33,828 bases of DNA from JAKQHY01 sp034429475 (GCA_034429475.1 DAOUGD010000183.1:1-33828), one strand, 5' to 3'; shown: positions 1 to 7,201, numbered from the stretch's first letter. Numbers and translations: made by a program. The notes: generated from the sequence alone by a model not told the origin.

Positions 1-26
1 GTCAATTGACGCCAACTGACGCCAAC
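1..26. repeat. Tandem 10-bp direct repeat at left edge, iteron-like
   Basis: TGACGCCAAC occurs twice head to tail at 7-16 and 17-26, preceded by the 10-nt palindrome GTCAATTGAC at 1-10. It lies 20 bp before the first start codon. Tandem direct repeats just before a small plasmid-type gene are typical of iterons, partition sites or operators. The array may continue beyond the window edge, so its true size cannot be seen. The function is inferred. Confidence 0.5.
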
Positions 27-45
27 CCCAGAACGAAGGCCAACT

Positions 46-420
46 ATGAATCAACGACCAGAAATTCGGATCAATTTGCGGCTTTACGCGGATTCAGACC
101 CCGACCTGTATCAATGGGCCAGCCAGTTGAACGCCAGTCATCATGGCGAAAAGACGGCCACCATTAAAGACGTCCTCCGGAACGGATTGGGGAAAGGAGA
201 GCACCCGGCAACCACCTTGGGACTGACTGCTCTGAACCTGGACAGCCTGGCAGACACATTACTGGCGCAGATACGCCCAGTGGTTGAGGCTGCGGTGACG
301 AGTGCGCTGCAAAGGTTGCAGTTGAGTGCGGCGCCGGTGACCGAGGCGGTTGACGCGACCACAGAAGAAGACGCCTTCGCGGATTTGCTGTTTGCGAATC
401 TCACGCTGGAGGAATGCTGA
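46..420 (+). CDS. Small plasmid-accessory-like protein, possible DNA-binding (124 aa)
   Basis: The N-terminus (INLRLYADSDPDLYQWASQL, residues 9-28) has the pattern 'basic beta strand, D-x-DPDL, helix' that I associate with small plasmid or integrative-element accessory proteins, some of them ribbon-helix-helix-like. The remainder is Ala/Leu/Thr-rich and probably helical, with an acidic tail. The start is ATG 46 with a weak AAGG upstream. The stop overlaps the next start as TGATG, so the first three genes (46-1597) look translationally coupled. Tandem 10-bp repeats lie just upstream, which would suit an autoregulatory or partition role. That role is inference and the family is not firmly recognised. 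Confidence 0.6.
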   Translation: MNQRPEIRINLRLYADSDPDLYQWASQLNASHHGEKTATIKDVLRNGLGKGEHPATTLGLTALNLDSLADTLLAQIRPVVEAAVTSALQRLQLSAAPVTEAVDATTEEDAFADLLFANLTLEEC

Positions 421-683
421 TGGCTACAGAGATCGCGTTGATCGCCACTACCGCCGATGCGCGCCGCGCGGCGCATGCGGCCACGATCCAGCAGTTACAA
501 ACCACCCTGGCGGACTTACAATACCAGTACGCGGACAGCACGCTGGCATTTGTGGCGCTGCATACCGCCTGGCAGGCAGCGCGCGTCGCCTGGTACGCCG
601 TGCGCTACGAAGAACTCCAGCATCTGACAGAACTGTTGGAGGCGGTAGGATGGCTGACGGCTGACACGGGAGACGCAGAATGA
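420..683 (+). CDS. Small helical hypothetical protein (87 aa)
   Basis: I do not recognise this protein. It is almost entirely predicted helix, Ala-rich, with a heptad-like stretch (residues about 20-75) that could form a coiled coil. ATG 420 is preferred over the in-frame ATG 414, because the Shine-Dalgarno GGAGGA at 407-412 sits at the right distance only from 420. It overlaps the upstream stop by 1 nt (TGATG) and the downstream exonuclease start by 4 nt (ATGA), so it is the middle gene of a coupled operon. It may be a partner of either neighbour; nothing in the sequence decides that. Confidence 0.6.
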   Translation: MATEIALIATTADARRAAHAATIQQLQTTLADLQYQYADSTLAFVALHTAWQAARVAWYAVRYEELQHLTELLEAVGWLTADTGDAE

Positions 684-1597
684 CAGACGTACCGGTATAC
701 CGCTGGGGCGCCACCCCGGAAAACCTGAAGACCCGGCGTCAACTGGCCGAAATGGGCTTACGGCCCGGCGGCCCGGCAGTCGCGCGGCTTGAGTGGCTAC
801 GGAGTGGCCTCCCCACGTTTGCGCGACTGTACGACGTGACCCAGGCCGCGCCAAAGTCACCGGCGACGCCCGCGCAATTGGCGGCGCTGGCAAAAGCACG
901 GTTGAAGCGGCAGCAATGCCCGGTCTGCGGCTATGCCCTGGGGCACATTCCCAGTCGGCGTTTCTATCCGCCCACCGATTGCCCGCAATGCTGCGCCCGC
1001 CAACGCCAGGCCGACCGCGCGCGGGCGACCCAGCGCGCGCAACAGGCATTGGCGAATCCGCAAACCGTCATCCTGGACACGGAAACGACCGATCTGGACG
1101 GCTACAGTGTCCAGATCGCCATCATCGGGGTGGACGGCGCCACGTTATTCGATAGCCTGGTCAATCCGCTGGCGCCCATCGCGCCGGAAGCGGTGGACAT
1201 CCACGGCCTGACGGCGGAACTGCTGACCGCCGCGCCGGTGTTTGCCGACATCGAGCCGCAGTTGCGGGATATCCTCACGGGTCGGCCGGTGTGGGCGTAT
1301 AACGCCGATTTTGACGCCGATATCCTGGCCGGCGACGTGTGGCGCGTCCAGCCCCGACCTCTGTGGCCCGGCTGGCAGAATTGGGCGCGCGAGTTGGACT
1401 GGCATTGCGCGATGCACCTGTACGCGCAGTGGGTGGGCGAGTGGGATGACTATCACGGTAACTATCGCTGGCAACGTCTGCCGGGCGGCGATCACACAGC
1501 GCGGGGCGACTGTCAGGCGACCTTGGCGGTGCTGCACACCATCGCCGCCGCGGAGAACGCTAACCTGTCTCCCATTCTACCCTCAAGGGATGCGTAG
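680..1597 (+). CDS. Zinc-ribbon DEDDh 3'-5' exonuclease (DnaQ-like, 305 aa)
   Basis: This is a DnaQ-superfamily 3'-5' exonuclease. Exo I is LDTETTDL with D133 and E135, Exo II is the YNADFDADIL region with D212, and Exo III is H272-x4-D277, the DEDDh pattern. A zinc ribbon precedes it: C80-x2-C83 and C101-x2-C104. The first 60 residues (ENLKTRRQLAEMGLRPGG) resemble the leader of exonucleases from plasmids and integrative elements. The expected role is trimming DNA or RNA ends during element replication or repair, as a free-standing enzyme rather than the Pol III epsilon subunit. The start overlaps the previous stop by ATGA. The family is confident; the exact role is not known. Confidence 0.88.
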   Translation: MTDVPVYRWGATPENLKTRRQLAEMGLRPGGPAVARLEWLRSGLPTFARLYDVTQAAPKSPATPAQLAALAKARLKRQQCPVCGYALGHIPSRRFYPPTDCPQCCARQRQADRARATQRAQQALANPQTVILDTETTDLDGYSVQIAIIGVDGATLFDSLVNPLAPIAPEAVDIHGLTAELLTAAPVFADIEPQLRDILTGRPVWAYNADFDADILAGDVWRVQPRPLWPGWQNWARELDWHCAMHLYAQWVGEWDDYHGNYRWQRLPGGDHTARGDCQATLAVLHTIAAAENANLSPILPSRDA

Positions 1598-2010
1598 TGA
1601 TAGCCGCCGCGAGAGAAACATAACCATTTAAGGCACTCCATGGAGTGCAATTATCCGCACGATCGGCTTCCTGATAGACTGAGACCGGAGCATTCATGAA
1701 ACCTGGCATTCAAGATACCCTGGCACGTGCCCCACCCACGGAGGAACCGTAGCCAGCGCCTAGCGCCTGCCACGGGCAACTCCACCCCGTCGGCTTCCCC
1801 ACCGGCCGGAACTATGGCCCCGACTGCGTTCGGGTGGCCTCCGGTGCGTGGACTCTGTAAGCCAGCTCCGGGAGTGCGCGTGGCCCATCGCCCCCGACGC
1901 CGGACCCGCGCCTGACTGCTGTTCAGGCCCCGGCGGCGGGACCCGCGCGGTGTACGGGCCACGGCGTGTCTTACTCAAGCCACACCCACAACCCTTTACA
2001 GGAGGTAGCC
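1598..2010. other. Non-coding gap with a 16-nt perfect palindrome
   Basis: No convincing gene lies here. GCACTCCATGGAGTGC at 1633-1648 is a perfect palindrome without a loop, 36 bp after the exonuclease stop, and could be a dyad operator or a copy of a dispersed palindrome. An 18-codon frame starting at 1696 with GGAG upstream is too short to support. The stretch 1780-1970 is very GC-rich with many local inverted repeats and could be a structured leader for the next gene, but I recognise no RNA family. It ends with a strong Shine-Dalgarno, AGGAGGT at 2000-2006. Confidence 0.4.
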
Positions 2011-2283
2011 ATGTCTTTCACGTTTGGCGAAACGCTCATTGACACCGGGACCGACGCCGTCACCGGCCAACCGGTGCTCTACATTCAAGCCACGCCGCGC
2101 GGGGCGCACCTGGTGCAAGCCCTGCTGGGGCGCTTACCGCCGGCCTGCGCCGGCTTCTATGCCGTGCCGCACGATGCCGGCCTGGACGTCCCCCTCTGCG
2201 ATCTCATTGACATCCTCATTGGCGTGCGCTACGCCCAACCGCATCTATGCCAACTGCGCTTGTTCACGGAGGTGCCCCTATGA
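2011..2283 (+). CDS. Small hypothetical protein preceding initiator-like gene (90 aa)
   Basis: I do not recognise this protein. It has no signal peptide, membrane segment or Cys motif. ATG 2011 is chosen over the longer in-frame ATG 1966 because AGGAGGT lies 4 nt upstream of it, an excellent ribosome site. Its stop overlaps the next start as ATGA (2280-2283), so it is co-translated with the winged-helix initiator-like protein. Small genes just ahead of plasmid replication genes are often accessory or regulatory; this is only a positional hint. Confidence 0.6.
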   Translation: MSFTFGETLIDTGTDAVTGQPVLYIQATPRGAHLVQALLGRLPPACAGFYAVPHDAGLDVPLCDLIDILIGVRYAQPHLCQLRLFTEVPL

Positions 2284-3257
2284 CGCTTTCCTTGCCCACG
2301 CGCTATGTGAATGTGGCGGCGACCGTCGTCTACAGCGCCGACCTGCCCGATCCCCTCTTCCGCACCTACAGCCGGCTGGCTGGGCTGGCGTGGCGCGATA
2401 GGGATCACGACCAAACCCAACTCCCCCCCCTCGCGTTGGCGGAACTGGCCACTTGCTGTCACCTGAAGCCGCGCGCGATGCGCATGCATCTGCAACAATT
2501 GGCGGCGGAGGGCTACATCACCTGCACTGGCACCGCGACCAGCTACGTGATCCAGATTCGGGCGCCGGATGTGCAAAGTTTTGCACAAGTGCAAAGTTTT
2601 GCACACCCCATGATGGATCATGATGTTGATGTTGATGATGTTGATCATGATCTCCATGAAGACGATCAACAACAACAGCATCATGATGGCCGTGTGCAAA
2701 ACTTTGCACTGTCCGCGAACCTTCGCGCCTTGCAAGCCTTTGGGGTCAACCCGGTCATTCCGAACGCGCAGCGTGTGGCCGCCTTGCCCCACGTCACCCC
2801 GGAGTTCATCCAGGCCTGGGGGGCGGCGTTGCGGCAATCCCGTGACACCCGCAACCTGCCCGGGCGGCTACTCTACAAACTGGAAACCACCCAGCAGTTG
2901 CCACGTGCCGAAACCCGTGGCGGCGATCATCGGCCAGCGGCAGGAGCCAGTGCGTCTCCGGAAGCGCCGGCGCCCGCCCGCCCGGATCGCCCGCCGCCCG
3001 CGTTGCCGCCGGAGGTGATCGCCAATTTGGAGCACTTGGGTTTCGCCGGGCCGTTGGATGAAGTCGTGGCGGTCTATACCCGTGATCCCGATTTCGTGAC
3101 GGCCTGGTTGGATCATTGTCTGCGCCACGCGGCCACCTTCCGCAATCCGGCCGGCACTTTCCGCCACAACCTGCGCGGCGCGACGTATCCCCCGGAACCG
3201 TTGGACCCGATCAAAAAGTACATTTCCGGGGACTATGCCGACCTCATCCAGCACTGA
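2280..3257 (+). CDS. Winged-helix replication-initiator-like protein with palindromes inside the gene (325 aa)
   Basis: The N-terminal domain has a winged-helix pattern (LATCCHLKPRAMRMHLQQL then EGYITCTG, residues about 50-90), as in replication initiators and helicase loaders of plasmids and phages. A linker of about 55 residues follows. It repeats VQSFA, VQSFA and VQNFA around a low-complexity Asp/His/Gln run, and its DNA contains three palindromes. After a Pro/Ala-rich hinge, a C-terminal helical domain (residues about 240-325) contains the FRNPAGTFRHNL motif common near the end of such proteins. ATG 2280 is preferred to 2247: GGAGGT lies at 2268-2273 and the start overlaps the upstream stop by ATGA. 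A replication role is inferred from architecture. Confidence 0.65.
   Translation: MTLSLPTRYVNVAATVVYSADLPDPLFRTYSRLAGLAWRDRDHDQTQLPPLALAELATCCHLKPRAMRMHLQQLAAEGYITCTGTATSYVIQIRAPDVQSFAQVQSFAHPMMDHDVDVDDVDHDLHEDDQQQQHHDGRVQNFALSANLRALQAFGVNPVIPNAQRVAALPHVTPEFIQAWGAALRQSRDTRNLPGRLLYKLETTQQLPRAETRGGDHRPAAGASASPEAPAPARPDRPPPALPPEVIANLEHLGFAGPLDEVVAVYTRDPDFVTAWLDHCLRHAATFRNPAGTFRHNLRGATYPPEPLDPIKKYISGDYADLIQH
2571..2709. repeat. Three 16-nt palindromes within the initiator-like gene (candidate intragenic origin)
   Basis: GTGCAAAGTTTTGCAC occurs at 2571-2586 and 2589-2604, 18 bp start to start. The reverse-complement form GTGCAAAACTTTGCAC lies at 2694-2709. All have the form GTGCAAA-NN-TTTGCAC with perfect 7-bp arms. 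Between the second and third copies is an AT-richer run of simple sequence with four GATC sites (about 2610-2690). The arrangement of repeated dyads plus AT-rich DNA in the linker of a DNA-binding gene recalls lambda ori inside gene O. The palindromes are seen directly; origin function is inference. Confidence 0.7.
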
Positions 3258-3270
3258 AGGGCGCGAACCT

Positions 3271-3999
3271 ATGAATTTGAACTTAGATCGCGCGGCGGCG
3301 TATCCAGGCGCGCACCTCCCTCTGGCGGTGGTGCTTGCCGTGGCCGAGCAACGCCTCAGCCCGCCAGCCGCGTACCTGTGGCTCGTGATGGCGACCTTGG
3401 CCGATGCGAGCGTGACGGCGGCGCTCACGCCCACGAACGCGGAGTTGCAGCGCTGGCTGCCGCTGAGTCAACGGCAGATCGTGCGCCTGCTCCACGAGTT
3501 GGCGGACGCCGGCTTCCTGCGCAAGAGCACAGAGGCTGGCCGGCGGGTGCTGTACCTATGTCTGCCATCCGCACCAACGGGGGCGACATCTATGTCAGGG
3601 GTGACGCCGGTGTCAGGGGTGACACCCGTGTCCGAAGCACCGTCGGTATCCGAGGTGACACCGGTGTCACCTCCCAGCGCGGCGGAAGCGCCGCCAGCGC
3701 CGCCGCCGGTGGACTACGCCCGTCTGGGAGAAATCGTCCCGGCGCCCGATCCGCAGCGAGAACAGGCGCGAGCGCTGTGGGTAGCGTTGTTGCCCCATCT
3801 GCCGGCGACATTTGCCGGCACGATAGGATTGGAATTCGCGCAGAGCAGCGCTGGGCAATCCGTGCTGATCGTCGCCGCCCCCGACCCGGCGCGGGCGCGC
3901 GCCCTGGATGACGGCCAGGAGTATCCAGCGCTTGAGGCGGCGCTCAAGCGCATCGCGGCGCCGGTGCGCGTGGTGCGGTTTGTGGCGTTGGCGGAGTAA
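3271..3999 (+). CDS. Second winged-helix DNA-binding protein with intragenic palindromes (242 aa)
   Basis: Residues about 25-95 form a helix-turn-helix and wing: LSQRQIVRLLHELADAGFLR followed by the strand pair RRVLYLCL. A Ser/Val/Pro linker follows, with VTPVS three times and related units, and then a Pro-rich hinge and an alpha/beta C-terminal domain (residues about 155-242). The domain plan matches the gene upstream, so the two may be ancient paralogues or act on the same DNA. ATG 3271 is preferred to 3235, which would overlap the previous gene; the ribosome site is weak (GAAGGG, 9-10 nt away). It could be a transcriptional regulator or a replication protein. Confidence 0.62.
   Translation: MNLNLDRAAAYPGAHLPLAVVLAVAEQRLSPPAAYLWLVMATLADASVTAALTPTNAELQRWLPLSQRQIVRLLHELADAGFLRKSTEAGRRVLYLCLPSAPTGATSMSGVTPVSGVTPVSEAPSVSEVTPVSPPSAAEAPPAPPPVDYARLGEIVPAPDPQREQARALWVALLPHLPATFAGTIGLEFAQSSAGQSVLIVAAPDPARARALDDGQEYPALEAALKRIAAPVRVVRFVALAE
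3601..3673. repeat. Cluster of TGACACC-type dyads within the second winged-helix gene
   Basis: Three related dyads lie in the linker-coding region: GTGACGCCGGTGTCA (3601-3615), GTGACACCCGTGTCC (3619-3633) and a perfect 22-nt palindrome at 3652-3673 with core TGACACCGGTGTCA. They encode repeats of VTPVS. As in the neighbouring gene, the dyads sit directly after the helix-turn-helix domain, but the sequence differs entirely. They are candidate binding sites for the encoded protein. Confidence 0.6.
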
Positions 4000-4003
4000 T
4001 GAG

Positions 4004-4064
4004 CTGCATAAAGGCAGTGCCCGCATAATTGCCGTCCTTAGCTTTATGTGGGCGATTTATGCAG
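4004..4064. repeat. Inverted-repeat element, copy A
   Basis: CTGCATAAA (4004-4012) and TTTATGCAG (4056-4064) form a perfect 9-bp inverted repeat around further partial pairing. The internal segment 4023-4046 (containing AATTGCCGTCCTTAGC) recurs on the opposite strand at 5182-5205 with 2 mismatches in 24. It fills the gap between the second winged-helix gene and the GxxExxY gene. It may be a small non-autonomous mobile repeat or a transcribed hairpin. Confidence 0.5.
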
Positions 4065-4145
4065 GTAACGCCTTAGTCGCTGGCCCTGGGATGGGCAGCG
4101 GGCCGATCCCGGTCAGCCTATGATTAACCAATGGAGGAGTAAGAA

Positions 4146-4559
4146 ATGGCCGATTTGTTGTATGCGGATATCACCGGGGACATTCTGAATGCCTACGAGG
4201 CGGTCTTCAAGCGGTTGCGCCATCCCCAGGGCTATCCTGAAGCGGCGGCGACGGAAGCCCTGGTGCGCGAACTGCGCCGCCGAGGGCATCAAGTGCGCAC
4301 CGAGGTAGTCATCACGCATCGGGATCGCGGCAAAGCGCTCGGCACCGGCCGCGCGGACTTCATAGTGGATGGCAAGGTAGCCGTGGAAGTCAAGCGCGTG
4401 AAGGATTTCACCTATCGCCACGTGAAACAACTGCGGGCCTATCTCGATTCGGGCGGGTTGGCCGTGGGGCTGTTACTCAATTTTGGCGGCGAGGAAATGC
4501 AGCGCCAGCGGGTTTACGAACCCCGCCACGATCCGACGTTGCCGGAAAACCAGCGATGA
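4146..4559 (+). CDS. GxxExxY-family protein (137 aa)
   Basis: The order ITGDILNAYEAVFKRL, a Glu-containing helix, RADFIVDGKVAVEVKRVKDF and RAYLDSGGLAVGLLLNFG matches the GxxExxY family, small proteins with a PD-(D/E)xK-like core. D112 and E/K residues of the VAVEVK strand occupy the nuclease-like positions, but family activity is not established. The glycine and glutamate of the eponymous motif are replaced here (GDILNAY). A strong GGAGGAG lies 5-6 nt before ATG 4146. The stop overlaps the following gene by ATGA. Confidence 0.8.
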   Translation: MADLLYADITGDILNAYEAVFKRLRHPQGYPEAAATEALVRELRRRGHQVRTEVVITHRDRGKALGTGRADFIVDGKVAVEVKRVKDFTYRHVKQLRAYLDSGGLAVGLLLNFGGEEMQRQRVYEPRHDPTLPENQR

Positions 4560-5068
4560 AGCTATTCCCCGACCGTGAGCATCAGACCCGCACGGGAGCG
4601 CAAGACTTCCTGCGCCGCGTGTTGACCGCCGTGCCCGCCACGGCAACGCCGGCGGCGCGTCAACCCTGGGCCAGCGCTATCCAAGCCCTGGCCCAGGGCG
4701 AACCTCTGGCCACCGTTGCTACTGACCTGGCGAATGCCTGGTTGCGGACATTGGATCAGGCGCAGCAAGCCCTGGATGGTTGGCGCGCGGCGCAGGCTGA
4801 ATGCCGGGCCACCTACGCCGAACTCACTCAGCTTCAAGCTGCCCAGGAAGCACCCACCTGGTTGCTGACCCTGCGCGCAGACACTGCGACGCTGCGCCGG
4901 CAACTGGACGCGGCGCAGGCCGAGGTCCGGCGCCTCACCCTCGCCCGTGACGCGGCGCTGCGCACCGTCGCCGCCCGCGATGTGACCATCGCCGAACTCA
5001 ACGCACTCGTGGCCAAGCAGCACCTGGAGTTTGATTCCCTGTTCGCCCCCACCTCCGAGGAAGCGTGA
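4556..5068 (+). CDS. Coiled-coil hypothetical protein (170 aa)
   Basis: I do not recognise the family. Residues about 65-160 form long amphipathic helices (for example LRRQLDAAQAEVRRLTLARD) that should make a coiled coil, followed by a short acidic tail. There is no signal peptide or membrane helix. It is coupled to the GxxExxY gene by a 4-nt ATGA overlap, so the two products may act together. Confidence 0.62.
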   Translation: MKLFPDREHQTRTGAQDFLRRVLTAVPATATPAARQPWASAIQALAQGEPLATVATDLANAWLRTLDQAQQALDGWRAAQAECRATYAELTQLQAAQEAPTWLLTLRADTATLRRQLDAAQAEVRRLTLARDAALRTVAARDVTIAELNALVAKQHLEFDSLFAPTSEEA

Positions 5069-5080
5069 GGAGGAGCCAAG

Positions 5081-5323
5081 ATGCCGACCAGGTTGCTGAA
5101 CTCGGTCATATCACGGATACGGCTAGGGCTGGCTTTGGCTCGCAAGGCCGGCCACAGATTGTCCCGCGTAATTCCGCCGTTTAAAGCTAAGGGCGGCAAT
5201 TGTGCCATCTGCGGAATTGTGCGGATTCGTGGGGGCGTCCCGCTACGCGCACACGCCCTCGCGGCAGCGCTGATGAGTAGATTGGAAGGAGTGGCTCAAT
5301 GGTTAAACTGGATCCGACACTAG
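5081..5323 (+). CDS. Doubtful small ORF (80 aa)
   Basis: Its only support is a good ribosome site, GAGGAGGAG, just before ATG 5081. The protein is Arg/Ala-rich with a lone CAICG, resembles nothing I know, and its middle is encoded by a dispersed inverted-repeat element (5163-5206). It also overlaps the strongly supported next start by 25 nt. It is more likely an untranslated or spurious frame than a gene. Confidence 0.2.
   Translation: MPTRLLNSVISRIRLGLALARKAGHRLSRVIPPFKAKGGNCAICGIVRIRGGVPLRAHALAAALMSRLEGVAQWLNWIRH
5163..5206. repeat. Inverted-repeat element, copy B (opposite orientation to copy A)
   Basis: The segment 5182-5205 is the reverse complement of 4023-4046 with 2 mismatches in 24, and similarity extends at lower identity over about 44 nt. 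Flanking arms AATTCCGC (5170-5177) and GCGGAATT (5211-5218) can pair. It lies between the coiled-coil gene and the replication-relaxation-like gene. Confidence 0.5.
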
Positions 5324-6795
5324 TCGCCACAGTGCAGGCGACGTTGGCTCAGGTATTTGCAGGGAACGGCTGGCAGGGGTTGCTGGAAACCGTCGCCGTC
5401 ACCGGCGTAGCCGATGCGCTGCAATTACGCGCCGCGACCGGCCTGTCGCGCGACCGGCTGGCGACGGCGCTGGACAAGCTGAACCAGGCCGCGCCAGGTT
5501 TGCCCCCCATCTTGTCGGTGTACGCGCATAAGGTTGTCCGGCCTGGCGGACGCGGCGCGCCGCCACGGGTCTTCGTCCTCGGTGAAACCGGCGCCGCGCT
5601 GTTGCGCCAACTCGGCCACGCAGCAGCCCATGCTTGCCGCCTGCAAGACCCGGCAGCCATTGCCCACGCCCTCGCCATCCTCGATGTCTATCTGTTGGCT
5701 CAGCAGGCCCGGCTGACTGTCGCCATCGAAGCGCGCCTGCCCGCGGCTGAGACGATCCCCTACATCCTCCCCGATGCCCTGGTGACCTTGCCCGATGGGA
5801 CGCCGGCAGTGTTGGAGATCGAACAACTGCTTACCCCGCAGCACATCGCCCGGGCCATCGAGAGCGTGCAGCACAAGCTGGCGTTCTACAAATCCCCCGC
5901 CGGCCGGGCAGTCTCCCCTGTCCTCCGCACCCTCTACAATCTGCCCGCCGGGCCTGACTATGACCGCACCTTGAAGGTCTGGCGGCAAGCCCTGCGCGCC
6001 GTGCAGCAGCGCAATGGCGGCACGTTGCCCTTCCGCTTCCTGGCCGCCCCTTTGAATGCCTTCAAGGCGGCTCCCGACTGGAGTGAACCGCCCACGGTCA
6101 CCTACTCGACCGATCTCCGCGCCCCGCCGTCACCCACCCCCACCCCTTCTGGCTCCTCCCTCGCCACGCCTAACTCGCCACTCGCTTCTCGCCCGCCCAA
6201 AGCCCTGCGCCGGTACACCACGCACGAAAGCGCGCTGCTCCTCAACGCTCTCTGGCAGAACTTCCTAGACGTCGCCGCAGAGCCGATTGGGCAATTTCCC
6301 CGACCGGACGTGGCCCTCTTCGAGGTGGCGGGCATCATCTATGCGGCTTCACACGACAGGTTTCTCTCTCCCCTGGAACGCGCGGCCTATCCACGCGCGT
6401 CCCTCTACCTGTTCGATCAGTACCTTCGTCTCCACGCACCTCTGCGCGAATTGCTCAGCCACCAAATCCCGCGCGGCGCGCAGGTCATCCGCTGGAACAC
6501 CATCGCCATCACCCATCGGATGCAAGTGGTTTGCGCGCGTTTCTTGCAGTACCACGGCTTCAGCGACCGCGGGCCGTTACTCGTGCGGGCCACCAGCGCC
6601 GACTACGCAGCCCAGGAACCACAATGTTTCCAGGTGCGGGTGACGATCCAGGAACCAGAGCTGCTGTTGCTGGGCGATGGCGTACTCCCTGACCGTCAAA
6701 TGGTGCGCACTGCTGAGGCAGCGCTGGCCTGGGTGTTGACCGCGCTGTTTCTCTATGCGGAGGATTTGGGGTTGCCGCAGTTGCCGTTTTGGTAA
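5299..6795 (+). CDS. Replication-relaxation-like protein (498 aa)
   Basis: The N-terminal part has a helix-turn-helix (LRAATGLSRDRLATALDKL, residues about 35-53) followed by a wing ending in RVFVLGETGAALLRQLG. Residues about 150-200 read ILPDALVTLPDGTPAVLEIE and then a helix with KLAFYK. This order (HTH, then PDALxxL...LEIE, then KLxxY) is that of the replication-relaxation family on plasmids and conjugative elements. The C-terminal half (residues 300-498), after a Pro/Ser linker, is unfamiliar. GGAAGGAG lies 7 nt before ATG 5299. The 3' end plus terminator recurs at 12123-12207, so part of this gene family has been duplicated. The family call is moderate. Confidence 0.55.
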   Translation: MVKLDPTLVATVQATLAQVFAGNGWQGLLETVAVTGVADALQLRAATGLSRDRLATALDKLNQAAPGLPPILSVYAHKVVRPGGRGAPPRVFVLGETGAALLRQLGHAAAHACRLQDPAAIAHALAILDVYLLAQQARLTVAIEARLPAAETIPYILPDALVTLPDGTPAVLEIEQLLTPQHIARAIESVQHKLAFYKSPAGRAVSPVLRTLYNLPAGPDYDRTLKVWRQALRAVQQRNGGTLPFRFLAAPLNAFKAAPDWSEPPTVTYSTDLRAPPSPTPTPSGSSLATPNSPLASRPPKALRRYTTHESALLLNALWQNFLDVAAEPIGQFPRPDVALFEVAGIIYAASHDRFLSPLERAAYPRASLYLFDQYLRLHAPLRELLSHQIPRGAQVIRWNTIAITHRMQVVCARFLQYHGFSDRGPLLVRATSADYAAQEPQCFQVRVTIQEPELLLLGDGVLPDRQMVRTAEAALAWVLTALFLYAEDLGLPQLPFW

Positions 6796-6799
6796 AACA

Positions 6800-6830
6800 C
6801 CGGGCCGGAATCGTGATGATTCCGGCCCGG
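6800..6830. terminator. 13-bp GC-rich hairpin between convergent genes, copy 1
   Basis: A perfect 13-bp stem (CCGGGCCGGAATC at 6800-6812 with GATTCCGGCCCGG at 6818-6830) encloses the loop GTGAT. It begins 5 nt after the stop of the + strand gene and lies before the end of the - strand DUF433 gene. On the - strand it is followed by TGTTTT, so it can serve as a bidirectional terminator, though neither T-run is strong. Confidence 0.7.
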
Positions 6831-6854
6831 CGACATTTTGCTGAAGCAAGAACT

Positions 6855-7091
6855 TCACGCCGGCACTCCCACGGGCGTGTAGACGACATTCTCAACGGTC
6901 CAGGCCGCGTAACGCAGTGCTTGTTGAATGTCGGCCGCCTCCAAATCGGGGTATTCCGCCAGGATTTCTTTGGGCGTCATCCCATTGGCCACCAGGTTGA
7001 CGATGAGCGCCACCGAAATACGCATCCCGCGAATGCAGGCTTTGCCGCCTAATACTTGTGGGTCAAAGGTGATGCAATCAAACTGAAACAT
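6855..7091 (-). CDS. DUF433-family antitoxin-like protein, orphan (78 aa)
   Basis: The sequence contains VLGGKACIRGMRISVALIV and MTPKEILAEYPDLEAADIQQ, the hallmark of the DUF433 family. Members are small helix-turn-helix proteins usually paired with a PIN-like DUF5615 toxin and thought to be antitoxins. No DUF5615 gene lies on either side: upstream is the insertion sequence, downstream the terminator. The start is ATG 7091 with GGAGG 5 nt before it, rather than any longer upstream frame. The IS1634-type element sits 116 bp upstream and may have separated it from native promoter elements. Confidence 0.85.
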   Translation of the reverse strand: MFQFDCITFDPQVLGGKACIRGMRISVALIVNLVANGMTPKEILAEYPDLEAADIQQALRYAAWTVENVVYTPVGVPA

Positions 7092-7201
7092 ACGGCCTCC
7101 TGCGCACCAGCGCACCGAATGGATACTATGAGTGTACAACAATCGGGTGAGTGGCGACACTGCCCGCACTTCCACACGACTTTTTATCCTATCCAGGCTA
7201 T

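Noticed and set aside
1651..1978. Several frames of 60-100 codons in the 1598-2010 gap
   Set aside because: They are overlapping frames in GC-rich DNA without ribosome sites or recognisable protein features.
2425..2432. C8 tract in the initiator-like gene as a phase-variation site
   Set aside because: Shorter than tracts usually known to vary, and in a GC-rich gene where such runs are expected.
4004..4070. Possible integron attC site
   Set aside because: It is palindromic and lies between genes, but I could not find the paired core sites (RYYYAAC and GTTRRRY) in the right places, and no integrase is present.
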